64,000 nucleotides of DNA from Phocaeicola salanitronis DSM 18170 (GCF_000190575.1 NC_015164.1:1426001-1490000); one strand, 5' to 3'; counted from the stretch's first letter, positions 43,664 through 53,289 are shown. Notes: a model not told the origin generated them from the letters alone. Translations and numbers: made by a program.

Positions 43664-44938
43664 TTAATTGTCAATTGTCTTAACCAGCACCTTGTCGATG
43701 CGTGCGCCGTCCATGTCCACTATCTCGAACGTGAATCCGTTCCATTGCAAGGTTTCCCCGCTGGTGGGAATGTGCTGCAATTGCTGGAGAATCAAGCCAC
43801 TCAGCGTATGGTATTCGGAGTTCTCAAACAGGTCTTGACGGTTGAAATAGCACAAGAAGTCGTAGAGCGCGCATTGCCCGTCTACCAGCCAGCCGTCGCC
43901 CGATACCCGCTTGATGATGTCAGGTTCCTCGCCCGGCGCATCCATGGTGCCCACCAATCCCTCCAAGATGTCTCTCAAGGTGATAACCCCCATACAGATA
44001 CCGAACTCGTCACACACCAGCGCACGGCTGATTTTGCGCGCCTTCATCTGCTCCAGCGCCTTGTATACGTTCATGCTCTCGTGGAAGAATACCGCTTCGT
44101 GAATCAACGAGGTAAGCTTGAAGTCAGGCTCGTACAGGTGGAGCACCAAATCCTTCAGGTTTACGATACCCTTCACGTGGTCCAGGTCACCGTCGGCTAT
44201 CGGGTAAAACTCATACAGCTTCTCGCTCAGCACCTTCTTCACATCGTCTGCACCCATATCCGTGTCCAGCCATACGATGTCGCTCTTGTGCGTCATAATC
44301 GAACTGACTTTCAGGTCGCCCAGCAGGAACACACGCTGCATGATGTCCTGCTCTACCGGCTGCACTTCGCCGTCCTCGGTACCTTCCTGGATAATCGATT
44401 TGATTTCCTCCTCGGTCACTTTGTTATCCGATTCCTTGATGCCCAACAAATTGAATATCCCTTCCGTACTCTTCGAAAGCAACCATACGAAAGGCAATGC
44501 CAGCACCGAAAGGAAACGCATGGGACGCGAAACGGTTTTCGCCGCCTTTTCCGCAATGCTTAAACCGATGCGTTTAGGCACCAGTTCGCCGAAAATAATG
44601 GTCAGGTAAGTCACAAAAAACACAATGATTCCTTGCGCCAACGTAGCGGCATACGATGCATGCACTCCCCACGAAACCAAGACATACGCAAAGTCGCTGG
44701 CGATTTCATTTCCTGAATAGATACCGGTCAGGATGCCGATTAATGTAATGCCGATTTGAACCGTTGAAAGGAAACGGTCGGGGTCGTTCGCCAGTTTCAG
44801 AGCCACGCTTGCCGCCTTGCTTCCTTTTTTCGCATCGGTAGAAAGCCGAGTTTTTCGGGCTGATATTAATGCCACCTCGGACATGGAGAAAATACCGTTA
44901 AGTACTATCAACCCGATAATTATAAAGATCTCGTCCAT
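43664..44938 (-). CDS. Hemolysin C/CorC-type membrane protein with CBS pair
   Basis: About 424 residues from the Met at 44938 (MDEIFIIIGLIVLNGIFSMS), which opens the CNNM (DUF21) membrane domain of three to four helices. Two CBS domains follow (FLLGDLKVSSIMTHKSDIVW; EQMKARKISRALVCDEFGIC) and a CorC_HlyC domain closes the chain (LDWQ-type end: WNGFTFEIVDMDGARIDKVL). Such proteins are linked to magnesium or cobalt efflux; haemolysis is not expected. Its 3' end runs into R7 repeat sequence. Confidence 0.88.
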   Translation of the reverse strand: MDEIFIIIGLIVLNGIFSMSEVALISARKTRLSTDAKKGSKAASVALKLANDPDRFLSTVQIGITLIGILTGIYSGNEIASDFAYVLVSWGVHASYAATLAQGIIVFFVTYLTIIFGELVPKRIGLSIAEKAAKTVSRPMRFLSVLALPFVWLLSKSTEGIFNLLGIKESDNKVTEEEIKSIIQEGTEDGEVQPVEQDIMQRVFLLGDLKVSSIMTHKSDIVWLDTDMGADDVKKVLSEKLYEFYPIADGDLDHVKGIVNLKDLVLHLYEPDFKLTSLIHEAVFFHESMNVYKALEQMKARKISRALVCDEFGICMGVITLRDILEGLVGTMDAPGEEPDIIKRVSGDGWLVDGQCALYDFLCYFNRQDLFENSEYHTLSGLILQQLQHIPTSGETLQWNGFTFEIVDMDGARIDKVLVKTIDN

Positions 44939-45365
44939 AAAAAATATAAAAGTGTTTTCGGTCGGCAAATATAATGGAATGTTCAATGAAAGTGAAAGAG
45001 CAGGCAAAGTATTAAATAGATTTAACGAAAAAAGCCAAACGAATCAGGATTATTTTTATGAATGCCTTTGCCAATTCACTTGTAGGGGCAGGGGTTGCCT
45101 GCCCGAATACATCCACGCAGGCGCATACGGGCGGGCGAACCCCTACATGGTTCATTGCGTTTTCGGCTTCCCTTGAATGCGTCCGCAACCGCCCATGACG
45201 GAAGATAAGACCGCCCGTATCTCCCGATGCGAAAGGCTGTGTTACCGGCTGCCCTTACGGAGCAATGAGATGAAATATTGCTGAAAGACTCAATTTCCGC
45301 CAAAACAATGCGAAAAAATCCGGTGTGAGAAAGCATAAGGGGCAGGCAAAAATCCCGTATGGGCA
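44939..45365. repeat. Gene-free gap with an R3 variant hairpin
   Basis: An R3-like palindrome at 45082-45146 has arms GTAGGGGCAGGGGTTGCCTG and GGGCGGGCGAACCCCTAC-like sequence. The rest (to 45365) shows no plausible gene: reading frames are short and lack family features. Confidence 0.7.
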
Positions 45366-45442
45366 TAAAAAAAGGAGTACCGCTGTACTCCAACCTTTGT
45401 TAACCTTAAATCTAATACTATGAAAAACACATTGCAAATGTA
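45366..45442 (-). ncRNA. Candidate small RNA of about 60 nt
   Basis: On the minus strand a full promoter is visible: TTGCGG, 18 bases, TACATTTG (plus 45435-45442). About 35 bases after the predicted start lies a perfect terminator hairpin GGAGTAC/GTACTCC (45374-45391) followed by seven T. Nothing in between codes for protein. This layout of promoter, short transcript and terminator fits an independent small RNA. Confidence 0.5.
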
Positions 45443-45624
45443 GGCATTTATTTTAAACCCGCAAGCGAATCCCTGCAGAAAGCCCTATATTATAACCTAT
45501 TTTAAGCAAACAAGCTCACGCTAAACACTTTTTTACTATATAAGGTATAGATTGATGCATTCTCATACCGCGCAAAGTATATTCTTCTGTGTCCTATAAC
45601 ACAGCCCCAACCGTCATAAAGCGC

Positions 45625-45723
45625 GTGCTCCCCACGAATCACTTCGCAGGGAGCACCCAACTAATAACTAACTTTTTACTCTTGTGGTTTACGTAATTTC
45701 ATATGACTAACGCTGCAAAGATA
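45625..45723 (-). promoter_or_regulatory. Second promoter with 8-codon ORF and hairpin
   Basis: On the minus strand TTGCG, about 18 bases, TATCTTTG (plus 45716-45723) forms a good promoter. Its start site lies a few bases before an ATG that opens an 8-residue ORF, MKLRKPQE (45676-45702). A stem GTGCTCCC/GGGAGCAC (45625-45656) follows. No larger gene lies downstream on this strand before the small RNA, so this is either a leader remnant or another RNA gene. Confidence 0.45.
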
Positions 45724-45765
45724 CCGGCTTTCCGGTTCTTGCGCAATACCTATATGTTGGTATTC

Positions 45766-46374
45766 TTATAGTTTCATCTTCACTTCGCTTAGTTCTACCA
45801 GCTTATTGACTATGGCGTAGATGGTCAGGCCGGCGGCGGAATGAATCTGCAGCTTGCGCGTTATGTTCCGGCGATGCGTAATCACCGTATGCACCGATAT
45901 ATACAGTTTTTCAGCTATTTCCTTATTGGTCATGCCCCTTACCACGCAACAGATAATTTCCTTTTCCCGCTGGCTCAAGGCATCCTGGTCGTCTTCTTCG
46001 TCATCCGAGAAATTCATCAGGACCGATATTTTCTTCACCAATGACTCGATGTCATCATACAGGCTTATCGTGTCATCGTACCCCTTCAGGCGGTTGGCAT
46101 CCACAAACGAACAAAGCAATGCCACCACCTTCAGTTCCACCTGCGGATAATGTTCCCTCCAGGCATCCACTTCGAACCAGCCTTCGAACTGCGGGTTTAT
46201 AATCAGAATATGCGGGCTATGCGCTTCCATGCAGTGCTGAAGCCCTTCTTTCGATGTGACTTCCACCGTCTGAATCTCCAAATCGGGCAAGCGTTTCAAG
46301 ACAGCGACCAAACCGCTCCGCACGATAACCGAAGTTTCCGCTACAGCTACCGATATGACTTCCTGTGATTTCAT
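45766..46374 (-). CDS. LuxR/NarL-type regulator with degenerate receiver
   Basis: A 202-residue regulator. The receiver-like domain (residues 1-120) lacks the acidic pair (VAVAETSVIVRSG where DD is expected) and has Asn instead of the phospho-acceptor Asp (HILIINPQF). It should therefore not be controlled by phosphorylation in the usual way. The C-terminal LuxR-type helix-turn-helix is intact (LSQREKEIICCVVRGMTNKE, ISVHTVITHRRNITRKLQIH). Its start overlaps the stop of the hemerythrin gene by four bases (ATGA), so both are made together. Confidence 0.85.
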   Translation of the reverse strand: MKSQEVISVAVAETSVIVRSGLVAVLKRLPDLEIQTVEVTSKEGLQHCMEAHSPHILIINPQFEGWFEVDAWREHYPQVELKVVALLCSFVDANRLKGYDDTISLYDDIESLVKKISVLMNFSDDEEDDQDALSQREKEIICCVVRGMTNKEIAEKLYISVHTVITHRRNITRKLQIHSAAGLTIYAIVNKLVELSEVKMKL

Positions 46375-47084
46375 TTCACCTCCTTTTCCAGCTCCATAAT
46401 GGCAGGAACGAACAAGTAATCTTCCACCCTGTTGTGTGATGCCAAGTCTTCCTCACAACTGAATATATCGAACAAGGTTGCGTTCAGCAACTGATTATCG
46501 CCGGTTGCAGGATAATATTTGATGATAATGTTTTTAAGCTCAGTCAGTTTGACATTCACCTGGTCGTGATGCCGGGCAAAGACACTGATGCTATAGCCTT
46601 CCGGCCTCTCCCCCTTCAACAGACTACGCACATACGTAAAAACTTTCTCGTTCTCATATTCCATGTGCTTTCTCACTTCGCCCACATAATCATCAAAGAA
46701 CTGAAGAATCAGGTAAGCCACTTTATTGCTTATGGAAAAGTCTATCGCTTCCATCAGCTTCTTCCGGATGCCGGGAAGCTGGAAATCGAGGAAGTAGGAA
46801 TGCGCCCGTTGCAGATAATCCATCAGTGCCGGAACCGAAAGCCCTGTAATGTGATCTTGCATCCGATTGTTTTCCTCAATCAGGAAATTAACGACAATCA
46901 GAAAAGTGGAACAATCCACCTGGTTCAAATCACAAACCTCTTGGACCGACTTGTCGCCGAAGCCCAAGGGCACGCCAAACCGGCTTAACACCTGAAGCAA
47001 CGCATAATTGTCGCAAATCAAGTCGCTCATCTTGTCGGTCGGCCTATACGATTTAGGTTTACACATAGCAAAAAATGAATTCAT
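46371..47084 (-). CDS. Hemerythrin-domain protein, RIC/YtfE-like
   Basis: About 237 residues from the Met at 47084. The N-terminal 60 residues resemble the DUF542 domain of iron-sulfur cluster repair proteins, but the CC pair is missing (FGVPLGFGDKSVQEVCD). The hemerythrin four-helix bundle follows with His ligands in RAHSYFLDFQLPGIR, VRKHMEYENEKVF, FARHHDQVNVK and SHNRVEDYLFVPAI, enough for a di-iron site. Such proteins sense or handle oxygen or nitric oxide. Fixed linkage to a DNA-binding protein suggests a sensor-regulator pair. Confidence 0.85.
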   Translation of the reverse strand: MNSFFAMCKPKSYRPTDKMSDLICDNYALLQVLSRFGVPLGFGDKSVQEVCDLNQVDCSTFLIVVNFLIEENNRMQDHITGLSVPALMDYLQRAHSYFLDFQLPGIRKKLMEAIDFSISNKVAYLILQFFDDYVGEVRKHMEYENEKVFTYVRSLLKGERPEGYSISVFARHHDQVNVKLTELKNIIIKYYPATGDNQLLNATLFDIFSCEEDLASHNRVEDYLFVPAIMELEKEVK

Positions 47085-47098
47085 ATTATTTCTATTTG

Positions 47099-47105
47099 CA
47101 AAGTA
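47099..47105 (-). promoter_or_regulatory. Promoter of the hemerythrin-regulator pair
   Basis: TACTTTG on the minus strand, one base short of the full TAnnTTTG, lies 15 bases before the chosen start. The leader would be very short, so a start at 47066 (MCKPKSYRPT) is an alternative. Confidence 0.4.
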
Positions 47106-47171
47106 AAGCAATCTGTTCCATCCGGGCAATCCCCATTTGTTGGTATTTATAAATGAAGAATGAAGAATTCT

Positions 47172-47285
47172 GTCACGCCGGATTTGCAATCCGGCGTAAT
47201 GAATGAATCGGATTTGTAATCCGAAACCATTGGCGGATGATGCGGATTACAAATCCGCAGCTATGGTTACGCCGGATTGCAAATC
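47172..47285. repeat. R4 repeat unit, copy 1, interrupted by the IS
   Basis: A chain of hairpins (ACGCCGGATTTGCAATCC, CGGATTTGTAATCCG, GCGGATTACAAATCCGC). It is the reverse complement of the unit at 56173-56285 with one difference over about 107 bases. The unit stops at GATTGCAAATC (47275-47285), which is repeated on the far side of the IS at 48688-48698. Confidence 0.9.
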
Positions 47286-48687
47286 ATGAGTGGTCGGAAT
47301 ATCTAAGACGTTAAGCCATTTGCTTCCAGACGCTTGTGTTTCCCTTTTTGGCTTCCGTGCGGTGTCCCGCGATTTCCGGCAGCCATCTCCGAGGCAAGTC
47401 CCATCGCATAGTCTTCCATTTCCAAATCGAGAGTGAAGACGGCCATGGAATACCCCAGCTTGTTCTCACGCTTGTATATCATGACAAGCATGGCCGTTAT
47501 GAGCGTCATGTAAAGGATGACCTGCAGGCCGTTCTCGTTGACCGACAGGAAATGGCTGAACGAGAGTTCCTGCTTGAGGAAACGGAAAAACACCTCGATG
47601 TCCCAACGGCGGCGGTAAATTTCGGCAATCTCCTTGGCCGGCAGTTCCATGTCGTTGGTGATGAAGCATATGCGGTTTTCCACGCGTTTGGCTTTCCCTT
47701 TGTTTTGGGGGCGTGTGGTGTCACGCGGCTCCTTGAAATGGGCCGTGATGACGCGGTACTCCTCCGTGCCGAATTTGCGGCTCCCCCCTTCACGCAGGTG
47801 TACGACCTTGTCCTCATCCAGCACCAGCTTTTCCGGAGCGCACTTGTCGGCCTCCGGGATTTCCAGCACGCGCACCGTCTCCATGCTGCGGTTGGTCTTG
47901 ATGCGGCCCACGAACCTGGCGTGCTGTCCCGTCATCGAATCGTATGCGCGCAACGATGACAGCCCGCGGTCAAAGACGTAGAGGTTGCTGTGTTCGGGGT
48001 CCTTCTTTATCATCCCGTCTATCGCCTTGGGCAGGGCGACGTCCTCGCTCAGATAAGCCGGCTCGTCCAGCACCTCGGCCAGCTTCGCGGCGAAGCCTTC
48101 GTACCCCATCGTGTATTTCACCTGCCGCCGTTGCCTGCAGGCATCCTTTCCAACCGGACGCTTGCCTACGGTGAAGCCCTTCTTGAGCTTGTTGCAGGTT
48201 TCGGCCACGAGGGTGCTGTCCACCCTTACCAGCAGCTTGCGCTCTATCTCACGCGGAGTGTAGAGGCTGTGCAGCTTGTCGTAGAACACTTCGTATGCCT
48301 TGCGGAAAAACTCCACATTCACTTTCGAGAGGCGTTCCGAGATGGAACTGTGCGAAACCCTTTCCCCAAGCGAGTAGTCGAACAGGGTGCAGAAGGCGCG
48401 GCTCTCGAACACCTTCTCCAGTTTGCGCTGGCTCAACCGCTTGCAGCGGATCAGCCCATAAAGCAGCAGGTTGAAAAGGCGCTCCCCCTGCAGTTCCTTG
48501 GCGTAGCGGTCCACTTCCGTGGATTTCGCGAGCCGTGCCAGCATCTGTCTGGGGAGAAGGCGGACGAGGTCGGTCGCATGGCATTTCAATTCATCAAGAT
48601 GCATAATGTTTCTGTGTTTGTTTGATTCCGCAAATATAAATATTTTACTTACAGCTTGTTTCACTTTTATATCTTCCGACCACTCAT
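47286..48687 (-). mobile_element. IS4-type insertion sequence, copy 1
   Basis: A 1402-base element with terminal inverted repeats ATGAGTGGTCGGAA...TTCCGACCACTCAT and an 11-base target duplication GATTGCAAATC on both sides. It carries one transposase gene. The length and the 11-base duplication fit the IS4 family. Confidence 0.92.
47303..48604 (-). CDS. IS4-family transposase, copy 1
   Basis: A 433-residue DDE transposase from Met 48604 (MHLDELKCHATDLVRLLPRQ). In-frame codons upstream of that Met cross the IS end and belong to flanking repeat DNA. Catalytic Asp in RVDSTLVAE and in VFDRGLSSL; the third acid in IYRRRWDIEVFFRFLKQEL, which is the Y-(2)-R-(3)-E-(6)-K signature of IS4 enzymes. The gene is intact. 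It differs from copy 2 at one residue (Val instead of Met in KSTEVDRYAK). Confidence 0.95.
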   Translation of the reverse strand: MHLDELKCHATDLVRLLPRQMLARLAKSTEVDRYAKELQGERLFNLLLYGLIRCKRLSQRKLEKVFESRAFCTLFDYSLGERVSHSSISERLSKVNVEFFRKAYEVFYDKLHSLYTPREIERKLLVRVDSTLVAETCNKLKKGFTVGKRPVGKDACRQRRQVKYTMGYEGFAAKLAEVLDEPAYLSEDVALPKAIDGMIKKDPEHSNLYVFDRGLSSLRAYDSMTGQHARFVGRIKTNRSMETVRVLEIPEADKCAPEKLVLDEDKVVHLREGGSRKFGTEEYRVITAHFKEPRDTTRPQNKGKAKRVENRICFITNDMELPAKEIAEIYRRRWDIEVFFRFLKQELSFSHFLSVNENGLQVILYMTLITAMLVMIYKRENKLGYSMAVFTLDLEMEDYAMGLASEMAAGNRGTPHGSQKGKHKRLEANGLTS

Positions 48688-48763
48688 GATTGCAAATCCG
48701 GCGTGACAAGAAGTAGAGACGTCACATCGTGGCGTCCCCCATCCGAAGGGTTAGGAGTGCATT

Positions 48764-50149
48764 CTATTCTTTCCACCCTCCGCCCAATGCCTTGTACAGG
48801 TTGACCATGGTGATTTGCTTGTCACGGACGGCATTGCTCAGGCTGATTTGTGCGTCAAGGTATCCACGTTGTGCGTCCAGCAAGTCCATGTAACCGATTA
48901 CTCCGTTTAAGTATTGCAGTTGGGCAAGGTCGAGTGTGCTTTTGGACGCTTGTTCCAGCCGGAGCCGTGTCTCGTAGATTTCTTTGGTCTTGTTGAAATC
49001 GGCGATGGCGTTGTATGCTTCTCTGAAAGCGTTCAGCACGACTTTTTCGTATTCATGGGTTGCTCCTTCCAATGCGGCTTTTTGCGCTTTCAGGCGGGCA
49101 CGGTTTTTCCCCCAGCTGAATACGGGCTGCAAAAGGTTGGCGCTGAGCAGGTGCCACGGGGATTTCAGCAATTCATCGAGCACGTCACTTTCTCCGCCGT
49201 AGCTGGCGTTCAGCGTCAGGCTGGGGAAGAGGCTGGTAAACGCAATCCCCACTTCGGCATTGGCAGCTATCAGGGCTTGTTCTGCCTGGCGTACATCCGG
49301 ACGGCGTTCCAATAAGCTGGAGGGCAGTCCTACCGGAAGGCTTACGGGGAGCAATACGTCTTCCGGCAATACCGTCCGTTTGATGTGATGCGGATAATCA
49401 CCGGTAAGGAAGGCGATATCGTTTTCTTTCAGCGTAATCTGCCGTTCCAGGTCGGGGACCAATGTTGCGGTTCGTGCCAATTCCACTTGTGCCTGCCGGA
49501 AAGCGGTTTCCGATGTCAGTCCTCCTTCGTAGCGGATGCGTGCCAAGTGAAGGCTTTCGCGCCGGGCTTCTACGGTCTGGCGGACAATCGCCAGTTCGTT
49601 GTCAAGTGCGACCAGTTCGAAGTAGGTTTGTGCGACTTCCGCAATCAGGCTCATTTTCATGGCGCGCTGGTTCTCTACGGAACCTAAGAAATCGGCTACG
49701 CTCTTGTCTCTTGCCCAGCGGAGTTTTCCCCACAGGTCTATTTCCCAGCTCATCGTTCCTTTCAGGTCGAATTCGTCATCTTGCGAATAACTGTCGCCGC
49801 CGTAGTTTGTCCGTTCACGTTCGGCGTAGACGCGCAGCCCGATTTGGGGCAGCATGTTGCCGATGTCAATGCGTTTCCTTGCTGCCATTTCCCGGACTCT
49901 TGCGGCGGCAATCATCATGTCTTTGTTATAAGTCAAGGTTTTTCTGATAAGTGCCTGGAGTGTAGTGTCTGTATATAAGGTTTCCCATGCATAGTCGCCG
50001 ATAGAGACAGAGTCTACGCTGAGGCTGTCCAGTGTCTCAGGCAGGTTCAGTTCGGGGCGGGTATAGTGCTTGCCTATCTGGCATCCTGCCGTGCTTATTA
50101 CGAGGATGCTCCACAAGAACAGGCAAAGGGGTTTATAGATTTGTTTCAT
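48764..50149 (-). CDS. Outer-membrane efflux lipoprotein (NodT/OprM type)
   Basis: A 461-residue channel protein and the last gene of a three-gene multidrug operon. Lipobox in LVISTAGC (Cys23), then two OEP repeats, with EIDLWGKLRWARDKSVADFL and LPSSLLERRPDVRQAEQALI as the standard landmarks. It ends in KQITMVNLYKALGGGWKE. The start overlaps the stop of the pump gene by four bases (ATGA). The 3' end is only 77 bases from IS copy 1. Confidence 0.93.
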   Translation of the reverse strand: MKQIYKPLCLFLWSILVISTAGCQIGKHYTRPELNLPETLDSLSVDSVSIGDYAWETLYTDTTLQALIRKTLTYNKDMMIAAARVREMAARKRIDIGNMLPQIGLRVYAERERTNYGGDSYSQDDEFDLKGTMSWEIDLWGKLRWARDKSVADFLGSVENQRAMKMSLIAEVAQTYFELVALDNELAIVRQTVEARRESLHLARIRYEGGLTSETAFRQAQVELARTATLVPDLERQITLKENDIAFLTGDYPHHIKRTVLPEDVLLPVSLPVGLPSSLLERRPDVRQAEQALIAANAEVGIAFTSLFPSLTLNASYGGESDVLDELLKSPWHLLSANLLQPVFSWGKNRARLKAQKAALEGATHEYEKVVLNAFREAYNAIADFNKTKEIYETRLRLEQASKSTLDLAQLQYLNGVIGYMDLLDAQRGYLDAQISLSNAVRDKQITMVNLYKALGGGWKE

Positions 50150-53100
50150 ACTTTCCTGACTTTTGTTTTTTTCAGTTTATTCGTTGTTGTATAAATCATG
50201 ACAAAGAAGAACGGGACGAGGAAGATTCCCACCGTTACGGCTACAATCATGCCAAAGAACACTCCCGTACCGATAGCCTGCCTGCTTGCCGAGCCCGGAC
50301 CGGATGCAAGAACCAGCGGGACCATACCCAGGATGAAGGCAAGCGAGGTCATCAGGATGGGGCGGAAACGCAAGTGGGCTGCATGGAGCGCTGCCTGAAT
50401 CACACTCTTTCCCGATTCCACTTCGTCTTTGGCGAATTCCACGATGAGGATGGCGTTCTTTGCGGCAAGCCCCACCAGCATCACAAGCCCGATTTGGAAA
50501 TACGTGTCGTTCTCCAGTCCGCATACCGCTACGCCCAAGTATGCCCCCAATGCGGCAACAGGCAAAGACAGCAATACGGCGATAGGCACGCTCCAGCTTT
50601 CGTATAATGCTGCCAGAAACAGGAAGACGAATAAGAATACCAGTGCCAGAATCATGCCTGTCTGCCCTCCTGCTTGTTTCTCCTGATAGGAAAGTCCGCT
50701 CCATTCTACGCCGATGTTGTCTGGAAGATGCTCGCGTGCCAATTGTTCAATCAGTTCCATGGCTTGTCCCGAACTGTATCCATGTGCTGCCGTGCCTCGG
50801 ATAATGGCTGTGTTGAACATGTTAAAGCGTTTGATGCTTCCGGGGCCGGTGGTATATTCGGTCGTGCCCAGCGCGGTCAGCGGAATCATGCTTCCGTCAT
50901 TTCCCCTCACGAAGAAGAGGTTGATGTTGTCACGGTGTTCACGGTACGGTGCTTCTGCCTGGATATATACACGGTAAATGCGGTTGAACATGTTAAAGTC
51001 GTTTACGTAAACCGACCCCGTATATGCTTTCATGGTGGCGAATACATCCGCCATAGGCACTCCTGAGAATTTCACTTTGTCGCGGTCTACATCGAAATAG
51101 AGCTGCGGAATTTCGGCTTGCAGCGAAGAGGAAAGCCCTGCCAGCTCTTTCCGTTGTGAGGCATAATACATCAGGGTGTCGGCGGCTTGAATCAGGTTGT
51201 CGTAGGTCGCGTCTCCGCGTGCCTCCAGTTGCATTTCAAAACCTCCCGATGTACCCAGTCCCGGGATGACGGGCGGCGTAGAGAGGTATACTTTGCATTC
51301 CGGATATTTCTTGAATTCCTCCTGTACGTCTGCCATGATTTCTTCGATGGTCGTATTGTCGCGTTCCTTCCATCCCTTCAGGATAACGGTGAGCGAGCTT
51401 CGTGCCTGGCTTGTGCCTACACGCGGGCTGGTACCCGCTACGCTTTGCACATATTCTACCGACGGATTCTTCATCAGGTAATCGATGGCCCGGTTGGTCA
51501 CGATGCGTGTGCGCTCCAGGGTGGTTCCTTCCGGCATTTCCAGCTCAACGGTAAAGTACCCCTGGTCTTCTGTGGGAAGGAAGCTGGTAGGAATCAGCCG
51601 GTAGAGCAAGAATATGAAAACGATGACCATGCTGAACGCGACAAGGGTGCGCTTGGAGTGCTTCGTGATTTTGATGATGCCAGCCACATAGCTGTGATTG
51701 CCCTTTTCCAGCCATTTGTTGATGGTACGGAATACGCGGTTCTTGGGCTTGTTGGGGTCTTGCGGACGCAAAATCAATGAACACATCACCGGGCTGAGGG
51801 TCAATGCCACTACGGTCGAAAGCAATACCGATACGGCAATGGTGATACTGAACTGGCGGTACAGTTGTCCGGTGATGCCCGACAGGAAACTTACGGGGAC
51901 GAATACAGCGGCAAGCACCATTGAAGTGGCTATCAAGGCGCCCGTCAGCCCGTTCATTGCCTTCTTGGTCGCTTCGTATGGGCTCAGGTGTTCTTCTTCC
52001 ATGATGCGTTCCACATTCTCTACCACGACGATGGCGTCATCTACCACCAGTCCGATGGCAAGCACCAGTCCCAGCAGGGTAAGGATGTTCAGCGAGAAAC
52101 CGAAAATCAGCATGAAGCCGAATGTGCCGATTAAGGAAATCGGTACGGCAATGGTCGGGATTAGCGTGGCGCGCCAGCTTTGCAGGGAAAGGAACACCAC
52201 TACAATCACCAGGAACAAGGCTTCGAACAGGGTTTTATATACTTCATGGATGGATTCGGAGATATACGTGGTCATGTCGAACGGTATCTCGTATTTCATT
52301 CCGTCGGGGAAGTTCCGGCTGATTTCGTCCATGGTCGCTTTTACCCGTTCTGCCACTTCCATGGCATTGGCTCCCGGAAGCATGTATACGCCCAATACGG
52401 CAGCGTTGCCTCCGTTGATTCCGCTTTCGGTGTTATAGGATTGCGCTTCGAGCGATACGCGGGCGACGTCCCGCATGCGGATAAGCGAACCGTCCGGATT
52501 GGCGCGTAAGACGATTTCTTCGAATTGGGATGCGCTTGACAAACGTCCTTGGGCTGTAATCGGAATGGTTACGTCAAGTCCCGTTACAGGCTGTTGTCCC
52601 AATACGCCGGCTGCCGATTCCCTGTTTTGGTCTTTCAGCGCGTTTTGCACGTCTTGCACGGTCAGTCCGAAATTTGCCAGCTTGGCTGGGTCTACCCAGA
52701 TTTGCATGGCATAATACCGGCTTCCGATGTTGGACACACGTCCCACGCCCGGAATGCGGCGGAGCAAGTCGAGCACATTCAGGGTGGCGAAGTTGCTCAG
52801 GTATATTTCGTCGAATTTCGGGTCGTTGGAAGTCAGGCAGATGGTCATCAGCTGGCTGGCGGCTTGTTTCTCGATTTCGATGCCGTTCTGCACCACTTCG
52901 GCAGGCAGGCGTGATTCTGCCAGCTTGATGCGGTTCTGTATCTCTACAGCCGCCAGGTCGGCATTGGTCGAAATGTCAAAGGTGACCGTAGCCGAGAATC
53001 CTCCGGAATTGGAGCTGTTCGACTCCATGTACAGCATCCCCGGCGTACCGTTCAGTTCTTGTTCAATCGGGGTAGCCACGGCTTGCGACACCGTAAGCGC

Positions 53101-53262
53101 GCTGGCTCCCGGATAAGAGGCGCTGATTTTCACCACCGGTGGAGTGATTTGCGGATACTGGTCGATAGGCAGCATCGTAAGCCCGATAAGCCCGATGATG
53201 ACTATCAATATGGATATAACGATCGAGAATACAGGCCGATCGATAAAGAAAGTCACTTTCAT
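50146..53262 (-). CDS. Multidrug RND efflux pump (AcrB/HAE1 family)
   Basis: A 1038-residue proton-driven inner-membrane transporter with 12 membrane helices. It shows the HAE1 landmarks: FIDRPVFSIVISILIVIIGL, TM4 GLVLAIGLVVDDAIVVVENV (the Asp pair of the proton path), SFLSGITGQLYRQFSITIAV and the C-terminal GLAAKNAILIVEFAKDE. Exports lipophilic drugs, detergents or bile salts in relatives; the substrates here are unknown. It works with the adaptor encoded 27 bases upstream and the overlapping channel gene. Confidence 0.95.
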   Translation of the reverse strand: MKVTFFIDRPVFSIVISILIVIIGLIGLTMLPIDQYPQITPPVVKISASYPGASALTVSQAVATPIEQELNGTPGMLYMESNSSNSGGFSATVTFDISTNADLAAVEIQNRIKLAESRLPAEVVQNGIEIEKQAASQLMTICLTSNDPKFDEIYLSNFATLNVLDLLRRIPGVGRVSNIGSRYYAMQIWVDPAKLANFGLTVQDVQNALKDQNRESAAGVLGQQPVTGLDVTIPITAQGRLSSASQFEEIVLRANPDGSLIRMRDVARVSLEAQSYNTESGINGGNAAVLGVYMLPGANAMEVAERVKATMDEISRNFPDGMKYEIPFDMTTYISESIHEVYKTLFEALFLVIVVVFLSLQSWRATLIPTIAVPISLIGTFGFMLIFGFSLNILTLLGLVLAIGLVVDDAIVVVENVERIMEEEHLSPYEATKKAMNGLTGALIATSMVLAAVFVPVSFLSGITGQLYRQFSITIAVSVLLSTVVALTLSPVMCSLILRPQDPNKPKNRVFRTINKWLEKGNHSYVAGIIKITKHSKRTLVAFSMVIVFIFLLYRLIPTSFLPTEDQGYFTVELEMPEGTTLERTRIVTNRAIDYLMKNPSVEYVQSVAGTSPRVGTSQARSSLTVILKGWKERDNTTIEEIMADVQEEFKKYPECKVYLSTPPVIPGLGTSGGFEMQLEARGDATYDNLIQAADTLMYYASQRKELAGLSSSLQAEIPQLYFDVDRDKVKFSGVPMADVFATMKAYTGSVYVNDFNMFNRIYRVYIQAEAPYREHRDNINLFFVRGNDGSMIPLTALGTTEYTTGPGSIKRFNMFNTAIIRGTAAHGYSSGQAMELIEQLAREHLPDNIGVEWSGLSYQEKQAGGQTGMILALVFLFVFLFLAALYESWSVPIAVLLSLPVAALGAYLGVAVCGLENDTYFQIGLVMLVGLAAKNAILIVEFAKDEVESGKSVIQAALHAAHLRFRPILMTSLAFILGMVPLVLASGPGSASRQAIGTGVFFGMIVAVTVGIFLVPFFFVMIYTTTNKLKKTKVRKV

Positions 53263-53289
53263 GGATGTCTTGTTTAGAAATTTATCGGT

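Noticed and set aside
45625..45656. Intrinsic terminator
   Set aside because: The hairpin GTGCTCCC/GGGAGCAC is not followed by a T-run in either direction.
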